The notes under the pieces are model-generated. The model did not search any database. It was not told the origin of the DNA and worked only from the letters and a program-made list of their open reading frames with translations. Of a stretch of DNA of 64,000 bases, positions 34,319 through 42,441 are shown piece after piece. Within the stretch, counting starts at the first letter, position 1, and each line of letters begins with the position of its first letter. This DNA is from Salinispirillum sp. LH 10-3-1 (lineage in GTDB: Bacteria; Pseudomonadota; Gammaproteobacteria; Pseudomonadales; Natronospirillaceae): positions 496,001 through 560,000 of the forward strand of contig NZ_CP101717.1 of the NCBI RefSeq assembly GCF_030643825.1, read 5' to 3'. Position numbers and translations under genes: made by a program.

Positions 34319-35131
34319 TTAAACTAAATCCAGATTTGATTTCGGCGTCTTCGCAAGCTGCTTCAGCCATGTGTCTGCCAATTCCGCAAAACCTAGGCCG
34401 GAACGCTGATTCATAACGACAGCAGGACGAGCCTGCATATTTTCTAGATGATGTCGGATGTTTGCCACACCAACGCTGAGCGGAAAAAACTCAAACATGC
34501 TTTCGTCGTTAGGCGCATCGCCAATAAAAACCGCCCGGGTTCTCAGCTCGTCAGGGTTTAATCCGAGTAACGTCTTACCCACTCTCAATGCCATAGTGCA
34601 CTTGTCAAAGTCACCTAACCAAACGTTCAGGTGTATAGAGCTTTGACGAACGTGAAATCCCTTGGCCGAGAGTGCTCCGTGTAATGTCTGCACCTTATCG
34701 TCCGATAACGATTGTTGCTGATTGTAATCTATCGCAACGTCGACATAACGAAAAGGTTGATCAGTAGCCAGTTGTGGTTGAAAGCCGACATCCAGCGTCG
34801 AAACAGCGGCCAGAATGGAAGCCTGATCGGCTCTATGTTGATCTTTGTCCCCCCAAAACTGCCACCGGGTAACTTGAGGAGATTCCCGCTCGATAAAAAA
34901 TGCGCCCCCCTCACCAATTACTGCCCGTACGGGCCATGTGCGAATAATCTGATCACACCAGCCCGCACAACCACCGGTAACGGGAATCACCTGAACGCCC
35001 GCTGCCGCGAGCTGGCAGATAGCTAGGTATGTCTCGGGCAACAAGCGCCCGTCGGTAGTCAGCGTGTCATCTACATCCGTAAATAGAATGTCGGCCTGAC
35101 TATAATCCAATGCTGTCATTATTTGGCTCAT
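34319..35131 (-). CDS. HAD-superfamily phosphatase (HAD-IIB-like)
   Basis: The N-terminal motif ILFTDVDDTLTTDGRL (DxDxT) supplies the nucleophile, with PVTGGCAGWCDQIIRT (motif II Thr), and FIGDAPNDESMFEFF (motif IV GDxxND). The spacing suits the type IIB cap of sugar-phosphate phosphatases (Cof, sucrose-phosphatase, mannosyl-3-phosphoglycerate phosphatase). The start is placed at the ATG at 35131; a GTG 60 bases upstream is possible, and neither has a clear RBS. Encoded next to a PhnCDEE transporter, it could dephosphorylate the imported compound. Confidence 0.82.
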   Translation of the reverse strand: MSQIMTALDYSQADILFTDVDDTLTTDGRLLPETYLAICQLAAAGVQVIPVTGGCAGWCDQIIRTWPVRAVIGEGGAFFIERESPQVTRWQFWGDKDQHRADQASILAAVSTLDVGFQPQLATDQPFRYVDVAIDYNQQQSLSDDKVQTLHGALSAKGFHVRQSSIHLNVWLGDFDKCTMALRVGKTLLGLNPDELRTRAVFIGDAPNDESMFEFFPLSVGVANIRHHLENMQARPAVVMNQRSGLGFAELADTWLKQLAKTPKSNLDLV

Positions 35132-35208
35132 GTTAGGATTGAGTCGATCGGATGTGGCATCCGAAGACCAGCATCGCTGGGCTTCAGACACTCACAAACC
35201 GTTAAGGG

Positions 35209-36018
35209 TCAGATGACCTTTTTCCGTAGAATGCTGGTGATCGCCTCGCCAATAATCACCAATACAATGATCGCCATCAGTATCGTAGCGACAGTTTGCC
35301 ATGCAAACATGTCAATTGATCCTTGCAGCAAAACGCCAATGCCCCCGGCGCCCACCAAACCAAGTACTGTGGATTCACGGATATTGATGTCCCAGCGCAG
35401 GACGACGATGGCAAAAAATGCGGGTAGCACCTGCGGTACAATGGCGTACAAGACGACCTTCATTTTGCTGGCACCGGTAGCCTCCATTGCCTCAACGGGG
35501 CGACGATCAATTTCTTCTATGGCCTCACCCATCAATTTCCCAATAAAACCAATGGATCGGAACATCACCGCCAGAATCCCCGCTAATACACCCGGACCAA
35601 AAATAGCCACAAACAGCAGCGCCCAAATGATGGTGTTGACCGAGCGACTGGACACCAGAATAAAACGGCCTAGCCACAAAGTGAACTTATTGGGTGTGGT
35701 GTTCTGCGCCGCAATGTACGACACCGGTAATGCGACAAAGATTGTCAGCAAGGTTGACAATGTAGCGATGTGCACAGTTTCCAGCATTGCATTAACGATA
35801 GCAGTCCAAGCACTGAACTCAGGCGGCCACATGCGGGCCCCAAGATTCTGGATCTGGTTGGGAGCGTCCCAGACCCACGGCCAAAAAATATCAATGTCAC
35901 TTACTGCCCAGACAACCGCAATCAGAGTCACCAGATAAATAGTATAGCGAATCAATTGCTCTTTTCGGTCATAGCGTGACCACACGCGTTGGGTTATTTG
36001 TGCTGCTTGATCTACCAT
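35209..36018 (-). CDS. phnE: PhnE-type ABC transporter permease (second)
   Basis: A 269-aa inner-membrane permease of the phosphonate-type ABC family, six or so TM helices. It has the EAA-like loop EAIEEIDRRPVEAMEATGASKMKVVLYAIVPQVLPAF, which contacts the ATPase, and the LVGAGGIGVLLQGSI stretch typical of PhnE. It overlaps the first permease gene by 7 nt. It shares the RESTVLGLVGAGGIG block with its neighbour, so the pore is a heterodimer of paralogues. Confidence 0.9.
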   Translation of the reverse strand: MVDQAAQITQRVWSRYDRKEQLIRYTIYLVTLIAVVWAVSDIDIFWPWVWDAPNQIQNLGARMWPPEFSAWTAIVNAMLETVHIATLSTLLTIFVALPVSYIAAQNTTPNKFTLWLGRFILVSSRSVNTIIWALLFVAIFGPGVLAGILAVMFRSIGFIGKLMGEAIEEIDRRPVEAMEATGASKMKVVLYAIVPQVLPAFFAIVVLRWDINIRESTVLGLVGAGGIGVLLQGSIDMFAWQTVATILMAIIVLVIIGEAITSILRKKVI

Positions 36019-36830
36019 ATTTTTTTCCTCACCCAGCCGCTGACACCTTCACTGATCAAGATAATGCCAATGATCAGCAAGAGAATGGCAAATGCGAAAT
36101 CATAGTCATACCGGCCAAAGGCATTCATCAATGTACCGCCAATACCGCCGGCGCCGACAATGCCAACAACAGCCGATGCTCTCAGGTTACTGTCCAGCTG
36201 ATACATGGACAGGCCGATTTGACGCGGCATGATTTGTGGAAAAACGCCATAGACCAACATTTTCAAATAACCGGCGCCCACTGAGCGCATGGCCTCCACT
36301 TGGCCCCAGTCAATCTCCTCTATTTCCTCGGCCAGTAGTTTGGCGACAAAGCCAATGGAGTATAGGGTTAGAGTAAGAATGCCTGCTAACGGACCGAACC
36401 CGACAGCAGCGACAAACAAAATGGCAACGATCACCGGATGAAAGCTACGTGAAACGATAATGATACCGCGACCTAGCAGGTATATAGGCTTGGGTGCTAC
36501 GTTTTTAGCTGCCATAACAGCAATGGGTACTGACAGAAAAACCCCGAGTAGGGTAGCTAGAAATGCAATCTGGAAGCTTTCCTTAAACCCCGTCCACAGC
36601 AGTCCACCTCGCTCAAAACTGGGTGGAAAAGCACCTCCAAAGATACGTGCCGCACGAGGTAGGCCCTCTGAAATACGTGTCCAGTTAAAAGGGAGTGTTG
36701 AGAAAGCCCAGTACAGATAAACTAATGTCACTACGATTAAGCCGTAGCGTAGCCACGGATTGGCGATAAAATGTGGTTTCTTCCACATGCGGCCTACCGT
36801 CATAGCAGAATCTGCTTTGAGTTGGCTCAT
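36012..36830 (-). CDS. phnE: PhnE-type ABC transporter permease (first)
   Basis: A 272-aa permease paralogous to the next gene: EEIEEIDWGQVEAMRSVGAGYLKMLVYGVFPQIMPRQIG forms the EAA loop and LRASAVVGIVGAGGIGGTLMNAF the conserved helix. Overlaps phnC by 4 nt and the second permease by 7 nt, so the importer genes are tightly coupled. Confidence 0.9.
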   Translation of the reverse strand: MSQLKADSAMTVGRMWKKPHFIANPWLRYGLIVVTLVYLYWAFSTLPFNWTRISEGLPRAARIFGGAFPPSFERGGLLWTGFKESFQIAFLATLLGVFLSVPIAVMAAKNVAPKPIYLLGRGIIIVSRSFHPVIVAILFVAAVGFGPLAGILTLTLYSIGFVAKLLAEEIEEIDWGQVEAMRSVGAGYLKMLVYGVFPQIMPRQIGLSMYQLDSNLRASAVVGIVGAGGIGGTLMNAFGRYDYDFAFAILLLIIGIILISEGVSGWVRKKIW

Positions 36831-37633
36831 ACCACCGCCTCCTTAGCCTGCATCGCACTGTCCGTCACTTCATTTTTGCCGTCTTCTTCTGGTGACTCAA
36901 TACCGCCATAAATAGCATCTAAGGCGTCTTGATTGAATTCCTTCGGAGCGCCATCAAAAATCATCTGCCCATGACGCATCCCAACAATTCGATCTGTGTA
37001 CATCCGAGCTTGAGTTACGTTGTGAATGTTAATTAACACCGGCAAGGACATTTCGCTCGCTAAGGTTTGTAACAAGCTCATGATTTGTTGTGACGTTTTG
37101 GGGTCGAGAGAAGCTGTTGGTTCATCCGCCAGCAGGATTTCTGGTTCCTGCATAAGTGCTCTGACAACGGCTACCCGCTGGCGCTCGCCGCCGGACAGTT
37201 GATCTGCGCGCTTATTGGCATAATGCCCAATTCCCACGCGCTCCATTAAATGGTACGCGCGGTCAATGTCTGACTGTGGAAATCGACGTGTAAGCGCTTC
37301 AAAAAAAGATACATAGCCTAAGCGGCCAGAGAGAACGTTTTCCATGACCGTTAACCGGTCAATAAGATTAAAGCCTTGGAACACCATGCCAATACGACGA
37401 CGAGCTTGGCGCAACTCGCGTCCACGCAAGTTCACCAACTCGTGGCCATTTAGCTTTACTGACCCCGAAGTCGGTTCCACCAGACGATTGATGCAGCGTA
37501 GCATGGTACTCTTGCCAGCGCCGGAGGCCCCAACGATGGAGACGACACTACTGCCATCAACCGTCAGATTTAGCCCCTTTAGAACCGGCTCATTCCGCCC
37601 ATAACTTTTAACAAGGTTGTTGATCTCTAACAT
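36827..37633 (-). CDS. phnC: PhnC-type ABC transporter ATP-binding protein
   Basis: A 268-aa ATPase. Walker A is GASGAGKS, the Q-loop is in GMVFQGFNLIDRLTVMENVL, the signature is LSGGERQRVAV, Walker B is ILLADEPTASLD, and the switch His is in LINIHN. The segment LINIHNVTQARMYTDRIVGMRHGQMIFDG is typical of phosphonate importers. The start is the ATG at 37633 with GGAG eight bases upstream; a GTG three codons earlier sits on that RBS. It is separated from the binding-protein gene by a hairpin. Confidence 0.93.
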   Translation of the reverse strand: MLEINNLVKSYGRNEPVLKGLNLTVDGSSVVSIVGASGAGKSTMLRCINRLVEPTSGSVKLNGHELVNLRGRELRQARRRIGMVFQGFNLIDRLTVMENVLSGRLGYVSFFEALTRRFPQSDIDRAYHLMERVGIGHYANKRADQLSGGERQRVAVVRALMQEPEILLADEPTASLDPKTSQQIMSLLQTLASEMSLPVLINIHNVTQARMYTDRIVGMRHGQMIFDGAPKEFNQDALDAIYGGIESPEEDGKNEVTDSAMQAKEAVV

Positions 37634-37651
37634 GGATGTCACTCCCGAGTG

Positions 37652-37677
37652 CGCCTCCTACCAATGAGTAGAAGGCG
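37652..37677 (-). other. Intercistronic hairpin between phnD and phnC
   Basis: CGCCTCCTAC and GTAGAAGGCG pair with one mismatch around a six-base loop, shortly followed (minus strand) by CACTCGGGAGTG, which pairs the phnC ribosome site GGGAG. Such hairpins often keep the binding-protein message more abundant than the rest of the operon. Confidence 0.5.
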
Positions 37678-37687
37678 GCATGTTTAC

Positions 37688-38668
37688 TTATTGAAGGTTG
37701 TCGCGGGTGTAACGAACACCATTAGCGGCCTGGATGGTGCGGATTACACGCCAGTTATCCTGGTAGGTGATGGGTATGAAGGTTTCAACGCCTTCAAATT
37801 CTTCGCCTAACTCCGTGCCGGCAAATTCGAAGGTGTAGAATGCCTCCCGGATCTTCTCGACCAAATCAGGGTGCAGATTGTGCGCGTGGGTGTAAGACGT
37901 AGTAGGGAAACGGTCGGATTCCCATATCAAGCGGACATCTTCGGGATCATACAAGCCACGAGCCGCCATACGCTCAACCACTTCAGAGGCGACTGGAGCG
38001 GCATCATAATCGCGTGCAACGACACCCAGCATAGATTGATCATGGCTGCCAGAGAAAGTGATTTCATAGTCTACACCGGGTACTACACCTAACTCAGGAA
38101 ACAGAGCTGACGGAGCCTGATTGCCGGAGTTGGATGTTGGAGACGTATGAGCTACTCGCTTACCCTTCAGGTCAGTCATTTCATATATGTCGGAATTCTT
38201 GTGAGTAAATACCTGCAGTCGGTAGCCAAACTCACCATCCTCAGAACCCATGAGAGCAAACGGCACTGCGCCCGCAAGATTCACTGCAAAGGGCGTGGGA
38301 CCAGTAGAAAACCCGGCAATATGCAAGCGACCACTGCGCATGGCTTCTACTTGCGCCGAGTTAGATTGCACAGCAAAGAAGCGGACATTACGGCCTGTTA
38401 CTTGTTTCAGGTGGTCAATGAATGGCTGCCAGATATCTGCGTAGATAGCGGGGTCTTCTACTGGCGTGTAAGCGAAGATCAGTGTATTCGGGTTTTGCCA
38501 TTTAGAAGAATCTTTCGGTAAGTCAGCAACCATGTCACCGTTTTCATCGCAGTAGATCACATCAAGTGCACCGCGCTCACAATCGGCCATGGCATAGCCG
38601 CTGGTGCCCAGCAATAGGGCGCTCGCCATAAGAAGAGCACTGGGAAACAATCTCTTTTTCAAAGTCAT
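37688..38668 (-). CDS. phnD: PhnD-type periplasmic substrate-binding protein
   Basis: A 326-aa protein. The start at 38668 follows GGAG, and a Sec signal peptide ends AMA. PhnD features are PVEDPAIYADIWQPFIDHLKQVTG, the SNSAQVEAMRSGRLHIAGFSTGP stretch, and the phosph(on)ate-binding loop TSPTSNSGNQAPSALF. It is the first gene of the importer operon. Its ligand is not fixed by these motifs: PhnD relatives bind phosphonates, phosphite, hypophosphite or phosphate esters. The HAD phosphatase and DeoR regulator favour a phosphate ester. Confidence 0.9.
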   Translation of the reverse strand: MTLKKRLFPSALLMASALLLGTSGYAMADCERGALDVIYCDENGDMVADLPKDSSKWQNPNTLIFAYTPVEDPAIYADIWQPFIDHLKQVTGRNVRFFAVQSNSAQVEAMRSGRLHIAGFSTGPTPFAVNLAGAVPFALMGSEDGEFGYRLQVFTHKNSDIYEMTDLKGKRVAHTSPTSNSGNQAPSALFPELGVVPGVDYEITFSGSHDQSMLGVVARDYDAAPVASEVVERMAARGLYDPEDVRLIWESDRFPTTSYTHAHNLHPDLVEKIREAFYTFEFAGTELGEEFEGVETFIPITYQDNWRVIRTIQAANGVRYTRDNLQ

Positions 38669-38763
38669 AGGTGGTTCTCCAAAGGGAGTGATCCTGAAGG
38701 CATACGCAGCCTGACTTGAACATTTTGAGCGGATCAGCATCCCAGATAGTTGTTTTTGTTGTA

Positions 38764-38779
38764 ATGTTCAATCGAACAT
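38764..38779. promoter_or_regulatory. Operator 1 upstream of phnD, ATGTTCAATCGAACAT
   Basis: Inverted 6-bp arms ATGTTC/GAACAT with a 4-base centre. Identical to operator 2, 125 bp away. It lies 96-111 bp before the phnD-type start, in the AT-rich spacer. Probably bound by the clustered DeoR regulator. Confidence 0.7.
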
Positions 38780-38883
38780 AAGATTAGCATCGAGCAAACT
38801 TATTTCAAGGTTTTTCCTTAAAAAACAACGGAATTGAACAAAGGCTTTTTATAAGGTATTGATTTTTAATAATAAATTCTTGG

Positions 38884-38909
38884 ATAAAATGTTCAATCGA
38901 ACATTTTAT
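38884..38909. promoter_or_regulatory. Operator 2 upstream of phnD, extended palindrome
   Basis: The same 16-bp core (38889-38904) extended to 11-bp perfect arms, ATAAAATGTTC and GAACATTTTAT, with AATC between. Two sites 125 bp apart suit DNA looping by a DeoR oligomer. It sits just downstream (minus sense) of the next gene's 3' end at 38936. Confidence 0.75.
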
Positions 38910-38935
38910 AGCGTGATTATAGGCTACAAGCCTCT

Positions 38936-39154
38936 TTAGAGCCCTGCCTCCACCATCTGCTTGATTTTCGTCGCCTTCTCGAAGTGGTCTAGCCTGTGGG
39001 TTTGCATCCACCACGTCGCTGCTTCCATCAGCAGCTCAGGATCATCATTCTTATTGGCGAAGAAAGCGTAGAAAGAAACACCAACGGCGCTGCCCTTGGT
39101 GTGTAACTTCTTGTCGCACACGCTGATGATTTTATTGCGTAGTCCATCTCGCAT
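38936..39154 (-). CDS. Small conserved protein (possibly DUF6500 family)
   Basis: A 72-aa soluble protein with CxxKLHTKGSAVGVSFYAFFANKNDDPELLMEAATWWMQTHRLDHFEKATKIKQMV, a conserved-looking run rich in aromatic and acidic residues. The family name DUF6500 is from memory and not checked. Start ATG with CAGGAA upstream. No TM or metal motif. Function unknown; monocistronic. Confidence 0.65.
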   Translation of the reverse strand: MRDGLRNKIISVCDKKLHTKGSAVGVSFYAFFANKNDDPELLMEAATWWMQTHRLDHFEKATKIKQMVEAGL

Positions 39155-39316
39155 CGTCTATTCCTGTTTCCTTTTCTAAAGGGGGCTCCCAATAGCAGTC
39201 GTGGAGCCTAGCGCAGCATGAGCGGCCTGGCAACAGCCGTTGGCGCTCGGGAACTTGCGCTGTGATTTGGATAACGCGTACAGTGACTAGAATGTTACCA
39301 AACTGCAGGAACCGTC

Positions 39317-39718
39317 ATGACCTCACCTTCTCCGATCTTCCATATGCTCCCGGATGCACCAGACCCCGTTGCACCCTTTAGTCATGCTGTTGAGCACGAT
39401 GGCTGGGTGTTACTCACTGGACAGATGCCGTTTCTTGGCACGGATTTGGGCTCTGGTTACCCAGAAGGCATTGAAGCGCAGACGCGTCAGGTTATGAAGA
39501 ACCTAACTGCCGTACTGGAAGGTTGTGGCTTGGGGCTACAGAATGTATTGCAAGTGCGTATCTACCTGACGAATTTCGACCGCGACTACGACCAGATGAA
39601 TGCAGTATATGCGTCCTACTTCCCAGCAGACAGGCGCCCGGCACGCACCTGTATCGGCGTCGGCGGGCTCGCCAAGGGGGCGTTGATTGAGATCGATATG
39701 GTGGCGCGTCGTTTTTAG
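39317..39718 (+). CDS. RidA/YjgF-family protein
   Basis: A 133-aa protein of the Rid family, whose archetype hydrolyses reactive enamine/imine intermediates made by PLP enzymes. Features are FSHAVEHDGWVLLTGQMPF, PEGIEAQTRQVMKNLTAVLEGCGL, VRIYLTNFDRDYDQMNAVYASYFP and RPARTCIGVGGLAKGALIEIDMVA, where the Arg (in RPART) and the Glu (in IEIDM) are the catalytic-site residues of active RidA. The N-terminus is shorter and different from the RidA archetype, so it may be another Rid subfamily. Confidence 0.93.
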   Translation: MTSPSPIFHMLPDAPDPVAPFSHAVEHDGWVLLTGQMPFLGTDLGSGYPEGIEAQTRQVMKNLTAVLEGCGLGLQNVLQVRIYLTNFDRDYDQMNAVYASYFPADRRPARTCIGVGGLAKGALIEIDMVARRF

Positions 39719-39863
39719 GGCGCTTGGATGCTGAACAGGTAAATAACGAATTCAGGTTAAGTCTTCTTTCGCCATTCCATCTGCTGGCTTTGTGGATTAC
39801 GCCCACTCGTCCAGCGTTCACCACGTGCTAAACTGCGCTCAATGTAAAGCGTTTGAGGTAGCT

Positions 39864-40676
39864 ATGGCGGCCATTTTCTGGGTGGAAGACCAGTCGCATT
39901 GGATCGATAAATTTAAACCGGTGCTGGAAAGTACGGCCTTTGACGACACACCGACGCAGGTGCAGGTGTTTAAATTCGCCGAGGCGGCTTGTCAGCACAT
40001 TCGGTTGGCTGACGCTAACCAACCCCCGGATATTGCCTTGCTCGACGCCAACATGAACGGCAACGACGAAGCCGGCTTTTCGGTGTCGCGTGCGCTGCAG
40101 CGCAAATGGCCGGGCTTGCCCATCATCTATCTGTCTGAACACAGCGGCACCGGTATTGAGCAACAAGCCTTTGAAACCACCAGTGCGCAAGACTTCATTG
40201 CCAAACATCAGCTCAATATTGAGTCGGTACTGTGCTGGCGCATCAAGGCCGTACTGCGCCAGCACAGTGTGCGTCAGCCAGAGTCTGCAGCGCTGCAGTC
40301 CGACCAAGTATTACACAGTGGTGATTTGCGCATCGACACCACTACGTGGGAAGTATACTGGCAAGGCACCAAGTTGATGAACCCGACCAACAGCCAGCGG
40401 CCACTCGCGCCGACACCGCGCAAAATTCTACGCTACTTGGTTGAGAGCGCGCCGCGTCCGCTCACCACTGAGCAAATAGCTGATAAATTAGGCGCTGATT
40501 TAGAGCGCTTTTCCAACGCCAATTACCGCCAGCATATTCGCACATTGCGCTTGTCGTTCGATCAAGCCATGGGTGGCTCGGGAGACTTCGTAGCGTTGTG
40601 CAAGCAAGGGCAGGGCATTGCGGCTTTCGGGGATGAAGGCGCGTATTGCTGGAAACCGGTCACAGGAGCCAAATAA
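39864..40676 (+). CDS. Response regulator with unusual receiver and winged-helix output
   Basis: The start is the ATG at 39864 (GAGG six bases upstream). The protein has 270 aa. The receiver domain starts IFWVEDQ (acidic Glu8, Asp9), has phospho-acceptor Asp61 in DIALLDANMNG, Ser91 at the Thr/Ser switch position and Lys114 at the conserved Lys. The output domain, about 180-260, is winged-helix (RKILRYLVESAPRPLTTEQIADKLG, then NYRQHIRTLRLSFDQ). The kinase gene overlaps its stop (TAATG), so it is a co-translated two-component pair. Regulated genes are unknown. Confidence 0.82.
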   Translation: MAAIFWVEDQSHWIDKFKPVLESTAFDDTPTQVQVFKFAEAACQHIRLADANQPPDIALLDANMNGNDEAGFSVSRALQRKWPGLPIIYLSEHSGTGIEQQAFETTSAQDFIAKHQLNIESVLCWRIKAVLRQHSVRQPESAALQSDQVLHSGDLRIDTTTWEVYWQGTKLMNPTNSQRPLAPTPRKILRYLVESAPRPLTTEQIADKLGADLERFSNANYRQHIRTLRLSFDQAMGGSGDFVALCKQGQGIAAFGDEGAYCWKPVTGAK

Positions 40677-42286
40677 TGGCGGAGCGATTAAAAGGACAAC
40701 TCAAAGACAAGCAACCCGAAGGCCGAGTGCAACGTGTGGTCTTCCCGTGGTTGAGTACGCTGGTCGGTTTGTTGGTGGTCACTTACTTGTTGTTTCACAC
40801 CGAGCCGGAGCTGTTGCTGTATTACGCCGTGCCCTCGGACCTGTTACGGTTTGAGGTGAAGTACGCCGTATTGGCAGCCTTTGTGCTGATATTGTTGATA
40901 GATCTGCGACGTTATCGTCAGCAGTCGGCGCGGCAAAAAGCCGACCTCAAAGCCTTGCGTGAGCAGGTGCGTGATCTCTGGCTCAGTAAGAAGCAACTGC
41001 AACTCAAGGCGCATACCTATTCCGGCCATGCCGATAAGCTCAAGTTGTTTATCAGCGACAAGTTGCTGGATTACATTGAGTACGATGAAAAATTTCTGCA
41101 TTTCAAAAGCATTGCAGCGGAAGTGCGCCACAACGGCGTGATCAGCTTTGACAAGGTGCAAACGGCGTTGCAAAACGCCGGCCCAGAGGCGCATTCCGCA
41201 TTGGATGCCATGCGCTACCTGTGGGACTTGCTCGACCTTTCCACCGCAGACAATCTGGCGCTGCACATCAGTGGCCATTTAGCAGAATGCGAAGAACAGT
41301 ATTATCAGCGCATGCTCAACCCCGAAGACACACCACCGCTGCCGCACGAACCCGTATTTGCGCCTCAGCACGCTGCGTGGCGTGCCTTGAGCTTGGTGCG
41401 TGCCGATACGCCACAGTTGCACGGAGAGGGGCAAGGTGAGCAGCCTGAACAGACGGAATGGCAGTTAGACGACCCACAATGGCATGTGCAGTTACAGCAA
41501 CCCGGCGCGCTGCTGGGCAATGAAAACCATCTGATTTTGTTGTTAGAAAACCTGTTGAAGAACGCCCAGTTCTTTTCTGGCAAGCGCGGTTACAAAAGCC
41601 CACGCGCGACGATCAGCTTTTTGCTGGACGAGATCGATGGGCAGGTGCGCATTCGCATCTACAACCGTGGCCCGCACATCAAAGACGAAGACCGCCCGAA
41701 CCTGTTCCAATTGGGCTTTTCAACTCGCCGCGTACGTGAACATCATGGCCGTGGTTTAGGCCTGTATTTTGTGAATCAGATCGTTAAAGGTTATGAAGGG
41801 CGGATCAAGGTCGAGAACATGTCGGCCCCGGATACGACCTACACTGTGCGTGTAGAACTGGACAACGACGAGATTCTGACCGACAGCGTGCGCGTGCAGG
41901 TAGTGAATGGCTTACCACAATGTGTCGACGCCGACGGCGCGTGGATCGATGAGAAGACATGGGAATATCGCAAGCCCGTACGTTCGGTAGAAATAACCGC
42001 TCAAGACGAGACCAAACCCCAGCGTAAAGGCGAATGGGCCAGCAAGGGCAAACAAACCTGGTTTGATGCTGCACACCCGGAGCATCCGCATTGGCAGGTC
42101 ACGGTGCAGCCGAAGCGTGGCGCACACCAGCTGTCGTTTGCGCCCTTGGATATTCGCGGGGTGTTGTTCGATGTCCGCCTGCCGACGGCAGAGTACCGAT
42201 TGGAGCACGCGGATCTGCTGGAGGAGGACATCGATGCGGAAGTAGAGAGGTTAGATGAGCAGTTTCGAACGCAAATTCCGTACTAG
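40676..42286 (+). CDS. Membrane histidine kinase partnered with the response regulator
   Basis: A 536-aa protein, start ATG at 40676 overlapping the regulator's TAA, RBS AGGAG. Two TM helices (about 22-41 and 62-76) with almost no periplasmic loop, a coiled coil (80-120), then a divergent dimerisation region with candidate His152 (EVRHNGVIS). The HATPase domain has N-box ENLLKNA (291-297), a G1-like NRGPHI in place of DxGxG, and G2 HHGRGLGLYF (356-365). A further ~140-residue C-terminal domain, ending in FDVRLPTAEYRLEHADLLEEDID, is unlike ordinary kinases. Confidence 0.82.
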   Translation: MAERLKGQLKDKQPEGRVQRVVFPWLSTLVGLLVVTYLLFHTEPELLLYYAVPSDLLRFEVKYAVLAAFVLILLIDLRRYRQQSARQKADLKALREQVRDLWLSKKQLQLKAHTYSGHADKLKLFISDKLLDYIEYDEKFLHFKSIAAEVRHNGVISFDKVQTALQNAGPEAHSALDAMRYLWDLLDLSTADNLALHISGHLAECEEQYYQRMLNPEDTPPLPHEPVFAPQHAAWRALSLVRADTPQLHGEGQGEQPEQTEWQLDDPQWHVQLQQPGALLGNENHLILLLENLLKNAQFFSGKRGYKSPRATISFLLDEIDGQVRIRIYNRGPHIKDEDRPNLFQLGFSTRRVREHHGRGLGLYFVNQIVKGYEGRIKVENMSAPDTTYTVRVELDNDEILTDSVRVQVVNGLPQCVDADGAWIDEKTWEYRKPVRSVEITAQDETKPQRKGEWASKGKQTWFDAAHPEHPHWQVTVQPKRGAHQLSFAPLDIRGVLFDVRLPTAEYRLEHADLLEEDIDAEVERLDEQFRTQIPY

Positions 42287-42304
42287 AAACTACTTAGCTC
42301 GCCT

Positions 42305-42441
42305 TGGCGGCGTTAAAATTAGCTTCAAAGTGCTCATTTACCGCCAGTAAACTGCGCCTTCTCACCTAATTTTGCCTTGCCAGTCCGTCGCCAGTAACGT
42401 TTCTAGGTAATCTAGGGAGTCTCGTCCTGGCGGCGTTAAAA
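42305..42441. repeat. Two direct copies of TGGCGGCGTTAAAA flanking a gene-free spacer
   Basis: Exact 14-mers at 42305-42318 and 42428-42441; the second includes the dehydratase stop codon. Between them an 8-bp inverted pair (CTAGAAAC near 42284, GTTTCTAG near 42398) is also seen. Could be a decayed insertion or a chance duplication. Confidence 0.4.

Noticed and set aside
38805-39014. A 69-codon minus-strand frame over the operator region
   Set aside because: Shadows the small conserved gene in another frame and reads through the AT-rich operators.
42284-42441. A MITE between the histidine kinase and the dehydratase genes
   Set aside because: A 14-bp direct repeat and an 8-bp inverted pair exist, but there is no target duplication or matching terminal repeat.
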